Assembly: GCA_025966435.1 (NCBI GenBank)
Contig: JAICRQ010000124.1
Coordinates: 1-8,682, forward strand
Direction: 5' to 3'
DNA: 8,682 nt
DNA from: Anaerolineales bacterium
Lineage (GTDB): Bacteria; Chloroflexota; Anaerolineae; Anaerolineales; Villigracilaceae
In this document: positions 6,185-8,682 of the stretch, piece after piece
Position numbering within the stretch: the stretch's first letter is position 1
How the letters are laid out: each line of letters opens with the position of its first letter
Notes under the pieces: model-generated
The model's input: only the letters and a program-made list of their open reading frames with translations
What the model was told of the DNA's origin: nothing
Databases searched by the model: none
Made by a program: the position numbers and the translations under genes

Positions 6185-7576
6185 ATGACAAACATTCTTT
6201 GCATCGGAGCTGGTTATGTGGGCGGGTCTACAATGCCCGTCTTTGCCAGCCATTGTCCTGAAGACCGATTCGTAATTGTGGATATCAACCCGGCGCGCAT
6301 CGCTGCGTGGCAGTCCGACCAGCTTCCCATTTATGAGCCCGGGCTGGAGGAGATCGTGCAGCAGACGCGGGGAAAGAATCTTTTCTTTTCGACCGAGGTC
6401 AACCGTCACATTGCCGAGGCGGACATCATCTTCGTCAGCGTCAACACGCCCACCAAGACCTTTGGTCATGGCGCGGGTCGGGCAGCGGACCTGCAATTCT
6501 GGGAAAAGACCGCGCGCCAGATCGTGGAAAACTCCACCTCTTCAAAAATCGTGGTCGAGAAGAGCACCCTGCCGGTTCGGACCGCAGAAGCCATGGAGAG
6601 GATTCTTAACTCCAACGGGAAAGGACTCTTTTTTGATGTTCTATCCAACCCGGAATTCCTGGCAGAAGGCACAGCCATCCGGGATATGCAAAACCCCGAC
6701 CGGGTCCTCGTTGGCGGGCGCGAGACACCGTCTGGACGAAAAGCCGTTGAGAAGCTGGTTGAGCTGTATGCGCGCTGGGTGCCGCGCGAGCGGATCATCA
6801 CAACCAATCTGTGGTCGAGCGAGCTTTCGAAACTGGTCGCGAATGCATTTCTGGCGCAGCGCATCTCTTCGATCAATTCCATCTCTGCCGTGTGTGAAAA
6901 AACGGAAGCGGATGTCAGTGAAGTGGCAAATGCTATCGGGCGCGATGCACGTATTGGTTCTCGTTTCCTGCAGGCAAGCGTAGGGTTTGGCGGGTCGTGT
7001 TTCAAGAAGGACATTCTGAACCTTGTCTATTTATGCGAGCATTACGGGTTGCCAGAAGTTGCCCGTTACTGGGAGCAGGTCGTGCTCATGAACGAGTATC
7101 AGGAGGCGCGCTTTGCATCCAATATGGTGGCGTCCATGTTCAACACGGTGGCAGGGAAACGCATTGCCCTGTTTGGAGCCGCCTTTAAAGCACACACCAG
7201 CGACACGCGCGAATCACCTGCTCTCGCCGTCTGCCGCGCGTTGCTGGAAGAACGAGCGGAGATCGTCATCACAGATCCCTATGCGCTGGACAATGCCTGC
7301 GAGGACCTCAAGGACCTGGGTGGGCGCATCACATATGAAATTGATCCGTATGCGGCTGCTAAAAATGCCCATGCGATTGCTATTCTCACGGAATGGCCGC
7401 AATACGCGCAACTGGATTATGAACGGATTTATCAGTCCATGACCAAACCCGCCTTTCTCTTCGATGGGCGGAATCTTCTCAACCACAAAAAACTATATGA
7501 GCTGGGATTCAACGTTTATGCCATTGGCAAACCTGCGCTCACACGATTAGTCAACCAGGGAATAGTAGCAGCCTGA
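6185..7576 (+). CDS. ugd: UDP-glucose 6-dehydrogenase, animal-like subfamily
   Basis: This 463-aa cytosolic enzyme oxidises UDP-glucose to UDP-glucuronate with two NAD+, supplying precursors for polysaccharide and glycan synthesis. The NAD site is CIGAGYVGG (G8, G10, G13). Catalytic residues by alignment with the human enzyme are K216 ([12 protein letters not shown]; human K220), C272 ([10 protein letters not shown]; human C276) and D276. N-terminal dehydrogenase, central helical dimerisation and C-terminal UDP-binding domains are all present at normal length. Many blocks are nearly identical to animal UGDH as I recall it: [52 protein letters not shown] and [20 protein letters not shown] chose ATG 6185, with GAGGAA at 6173-6178, over the in-frame ATG at 6125, which would put 20 unrelated residues before the Rossmann strand. 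It is probably monocistronic, with a terminator 34 bases after the stop. The function is secure; the downstream pathway is not in the window. Confidence 0.96.
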   Translation: MTNILCIGAGYVGGSTMPVFASHCPEDRFVIVDINPARIAAWQSDQLPIYEPGLEEIVQQTRGKNLFFSTEVNRHIAEADIIFVSVNTPTKTFGHGAGRAADLQFWEKTARQIVENSTSSKIVVEKSTLPVRTAEAMERILNSNGKGLFFDVLSNPEFLAEGTAIRDMQNPDRVLVGGRETPSGRKAVEKLVELYARWVPRERIITTNLWSSELSKLVANAFLAQRISSINSISAVCEKTEADVSEVANAIGRDARIGSRFLQASVGFGGSCFKKDILNLVYLCEHYGLPEVARYWEQVVLMNEYQEARFASNMVASMFNTVAGKRIALFGAAFKAHTSDTRESPALAVCRALLEERAEIVITDPYALDNACEDLKDLGGRITYEIDPYAAAKNAHAIAILTEWPQYAQLDYERIYQSMTKPAFLFDGRNLLNHKKLYELGFNVYAIGKPALTRLVNQGIVAA

Positions 7577-7610
7577 GTTCTCCGGTGCTACCCAATGCAA
7601 GGCTTATAAA

Positions 7611-7637
7611 CCCGGAAGGTATCCCCTTCCGGGATTT
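7611..7637 (+). terminator. Intrinsic terminator of the UGDH gene
   Basis: CCCGGAAGG (7611-7619) and CCTTCCGGG (7625-7633) form a perfect 9-bp stem with a 5-base loop (TATCC), followed by the T-rich tract ATTTATTTTCT. It lies 34 bases after the UGDH stop codon, the expected place. Confidence 0.88.
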
Positions 7638-7685
7638 ATTTTCTGTTGAGGGAAAATTCATTTATTTTTAATCAATGATGGGGAT

Positions 7686-7714
7686 TTGACGCTTAACAGA
7701 TGTAAATAGATACA
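7686..7714 (+). promoter_or_regulatory. Possible promoter for leader RNA / MFS gene
   Basis: TTGACG at 7686-7691 matches the -35 consensus at 5 of 6 positions. GATACA at 7709-7714, after a 17-base spacer, is a poor -10 (3 of 6). It lies just after the UGDH terminator, where a new promoter is needed. Low confidence by eye. Confidence 0.22.
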
Positions 7715-7813
7715 GCAAAAGTACCTGACTGACGCAGAATGAAGATACTTCCAGCATTTCTGTTTTGAGGTATGATTACCAAACCCCAGATCATCCAGAT
7801 TTGTGTCTAACCT

Positions 7814-7839
7814 ACGCCGCCGTGCTGGCGGCGTTTTGT
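7814..7839 (+). terminator. Terminator-like hairpin in the leader of the MFS transporter (possible attenuator)
   Basis: ACGCCGCC (7814-7821) and GGCGGCGT (7827-7834) make a perfect 8-bp GC-rich stem with a 5-base loop (GTGCT), followed by a short U-run (TTTTGT). It sits about 200 bases beyond the first terminator and 95 bases before the MFS start, with no complete gene between. It therefore either ends a short RNA or controls read-through into the transporter gene. The U-run is short, so termination may be partial. Confidence 0.6.
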
Positions 7840-7933
7840 CGGCAATTCTATGCCGCTTTAAAAACAACACTGGGCTACCGCTGGAAATAAGATTGCTGTA
7901 TGGAGCAGCTGCTTTACCTGTAGGAAGGAATAC

Positions 7934-8682
7934 ATGTCTCGTAATCGAATCATACTTGTTACGGCTGGGATTATGCTCAGCCTGTTTTTAGCCTCGATGG
8001 AATCCACAGTCGTGGCGACGGCTATGCCTACGATCGTCGGTCAACTGGGTGGACTGGAACATTACTCATGGGTCTTTTCCGCGTTTATGCTCGCCTCCAC
8101 AACTGCCGTCCCCCTTTACGGCAAGCTCTCCGATATCTATGGACGCCGCAAGCTTTATGCCTCCGCCATGGCGCTGTTCCTGATCGGCTCCGTCTGGTGC
8201 GGAGCGGCAACCAGTATGACTTCCTTGATCTTTGCGCGTGCGCTGCAGGGGATCGGTGCAGGCGGCATCATGCCGCTGGCGTTCATCCTGATCGGGGAGA
8301 TGTTCACACTCGAGCAGCGCGCCAAGATGCAGGGGTTGTTCTCCGGCGTCTGGGGCGTCTCGTCCGTTATCGGACCGCTCCTGGGCGGTTTCCTTGTGGA
8401 CCAGCTTAGCTGGCGCTGGATCTTCTATATCAACATTATCCCAGGCTTGCTCGCCGCGGCGCTGGTCGCGTTTGCCTGGCGCGATGCTCACGCGCATGGT
8501 CAGGACCGGCCTGCGGTGGATTACGCGGGCGCAGTGCTTTTAACGGTCAGTGTAGTCACGCTTCTGCTTGGGCTGATGGGCACCGGCACTTCCAGCTGGA
8601 TTCTGATCTCGGTTGCGGTGGTGCTGTGCCTCCTGCTGCTGTGGGTGGAGCGCCGCGCCGCGGACCCCGTCCTGCCCCTTCC
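7934..8682 (+). CDS. MFS multidrug transporter, DHA2 (EmrB/QacA-like) family, 3' end outside window
   Basis: These are the first 249 codons of an inner-membrane drug:H+ antiporter; the frame stays open to the window edge, so the gene is partial only because of the window. The visible segments fit the N-terminal half of a 14-helix DHA2 transporter. The first helix (about 5-32) ends in LASMESTVVATAMPTI, where Glu23 replaces the usual Asp of the D1 motif. Motif A GKLSDIYGRRK is at 63-73, RALQGIGAGGIMPL at 102-114, and motif C GVWGVSSVIGPLLGG at 138-152. SWRWIFYINI, the typical DHA2 block before helix 6, is at 159-168, and hydrophobic helices follow at about 197-216 and 222-238. The start ATG has AGGAAGG at 7922-7928. 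Members export drugs, dyes or metabolites; the substrate cannot be told. The hairpin in its leader suggests attenuation control. Confidence 0.9.
   Translation, partial: MSRNRIILVTAGIMLSLFLASMESTVVATAMPTIVGQLGGLEHYSWVFSAFMLASTTAVPLYGKLSDIYGRRKLYASAMALFLIGSVWCGAATSMTSLIFARALQGIGAGGIMPLAFILIGEMFTLEQRAKMQGLFSGVWGVSSVIGPLLGGFLVDQLSWRWIFYINIIPGLLAAALVAFAWRDAHAHGQDRPAVDYAGAVLLTVSVVTLLLGLMGTGTSSWILISVAVVLCLLLLWVERRAADPVLPL

Larger units (their letters stand above)
7577..7933. other. Intergenic region between UGDH and MFS genes: terminators and structured leader
   Basis: This 357-base stretch has no recognisable full gene. In order it holds the UGDH terminator (7611-7637); an AT-rich tract; a possible promoter (7686-7714); an imperfect hairpin pairing CAGAATG (7735-7741) with CATTTCTG (7755-7762); a 12-codon ATG mini-ORF (7772-7810); a second terminator-like hairpin (7814-7839); a small CGGCA/TGCCG hairpin (7840-7855); and the ribosome site of the transporter (AGGAAGG, 7922-7928). 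A 70-codon minus-strand frame (7658-7870) crosses all these elements and has no recognisable domain, so I do not call it. Confidence 0.45.

Noticed and set aside
6276..6983. Plus-strand open frame of 235 codons inside the UGDH gene
   Set aside because: Rich in Arg, Ser and Pro and out of frame with a fully conserved enzyme, which is typical of a shifted frame of a GC-rich gene.
7658..7870. Minus-strand 70-codon frame in the UGDH-MFS gap
   Set aside because: It runs across a terminator hairpin and a possible promoter, with no domain and low-complexity basic content.
8066..8497. Open frames on both strands inside the start of the MFS gene
   Set aside because: The MFS frame from 7934 has all family motifs and stays open to the edge; the others are shadows.
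1..8682. CRISPR arrays, insertion sequences, attachment sites, tRNA or rRNA genes
   Set aside because: No spaced direct repeats, transposase motifs, terminal inverted repeats or RNA gene signatures were seen by eye in the gaps, and the genes leave little room for them.

Overview
The window is a bacterial chromosomal segment with every recognisable gene on the + strand and no sign of mobile DNA. The gene set is a two-domain KaiC and a KaiB without KaiA, a soluble PAS histidine kinase, DinB-like proteins, an animal-like UDP-glucose dehydrogenase and a DHA2 efflux pump. Together with moderate GC and mixed strong and absent Shine-Dalgarno sites, this suggests a non-cyanobacterial environmental lineage. 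Chloroflexota (Anaerolineae-like) is my best guess. It is an inference from gene content, not a proof.

Region 1 (133-3601) is a compact four-gene cluster: kaiC, kaiB, a PAS/HisKA_3-type histidine kinase, and a stand-alone receiver that follows the kinase by 2 bases. It reads as a KaiBC timing or energy-sensing module with its own phosphorelay. KaiC keeps both Walker A motifs, both catalytic Glu pairs and a Ser-Ser pair at the CII phosphorylation site, but it ends before the KaiA-binding tail. KaiB keeps the residues typical of fold-switching KaiB. The kinase has no KaiB-like (SasA) domain, and the response regulator stops where a DNA-binding domain would normally begin, so the output route is unclear.

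Region 2 (3690-6025) holds a uronate-dehydrogenase-like SDR, a PF06475-type putative glycolipid-binding protein, and two small DinB/YfiT-fold proteins in tandem. The glycolipid-binding gene and the first DinB gene abut exactly, so they are probably co-transcribed. Their joint role is not known.

Region 3 (6185-7637) is a UDP-glucose 6-dehydrogenase, strikingly like the animal enzyme, with its own possible promoter and a clear intrinsic terminator.

Region 4 (7638-8682) is a structured intergenic leader, with a possible promoter, a 12-codon mini-ORF and a second intrinsic-terminator-like hairpin. It is followed by the first 249 codons of a DHA2-family MFS drug transporter that runs off the window edge. 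The leader is arranged like a transcription attenuator.

The most interesting parts are the KaiBC two-component cluster, the animal-like UGDH, and the leader of the efflux pump. I found no CRISPR array, IS element, tRNA or rRNA.
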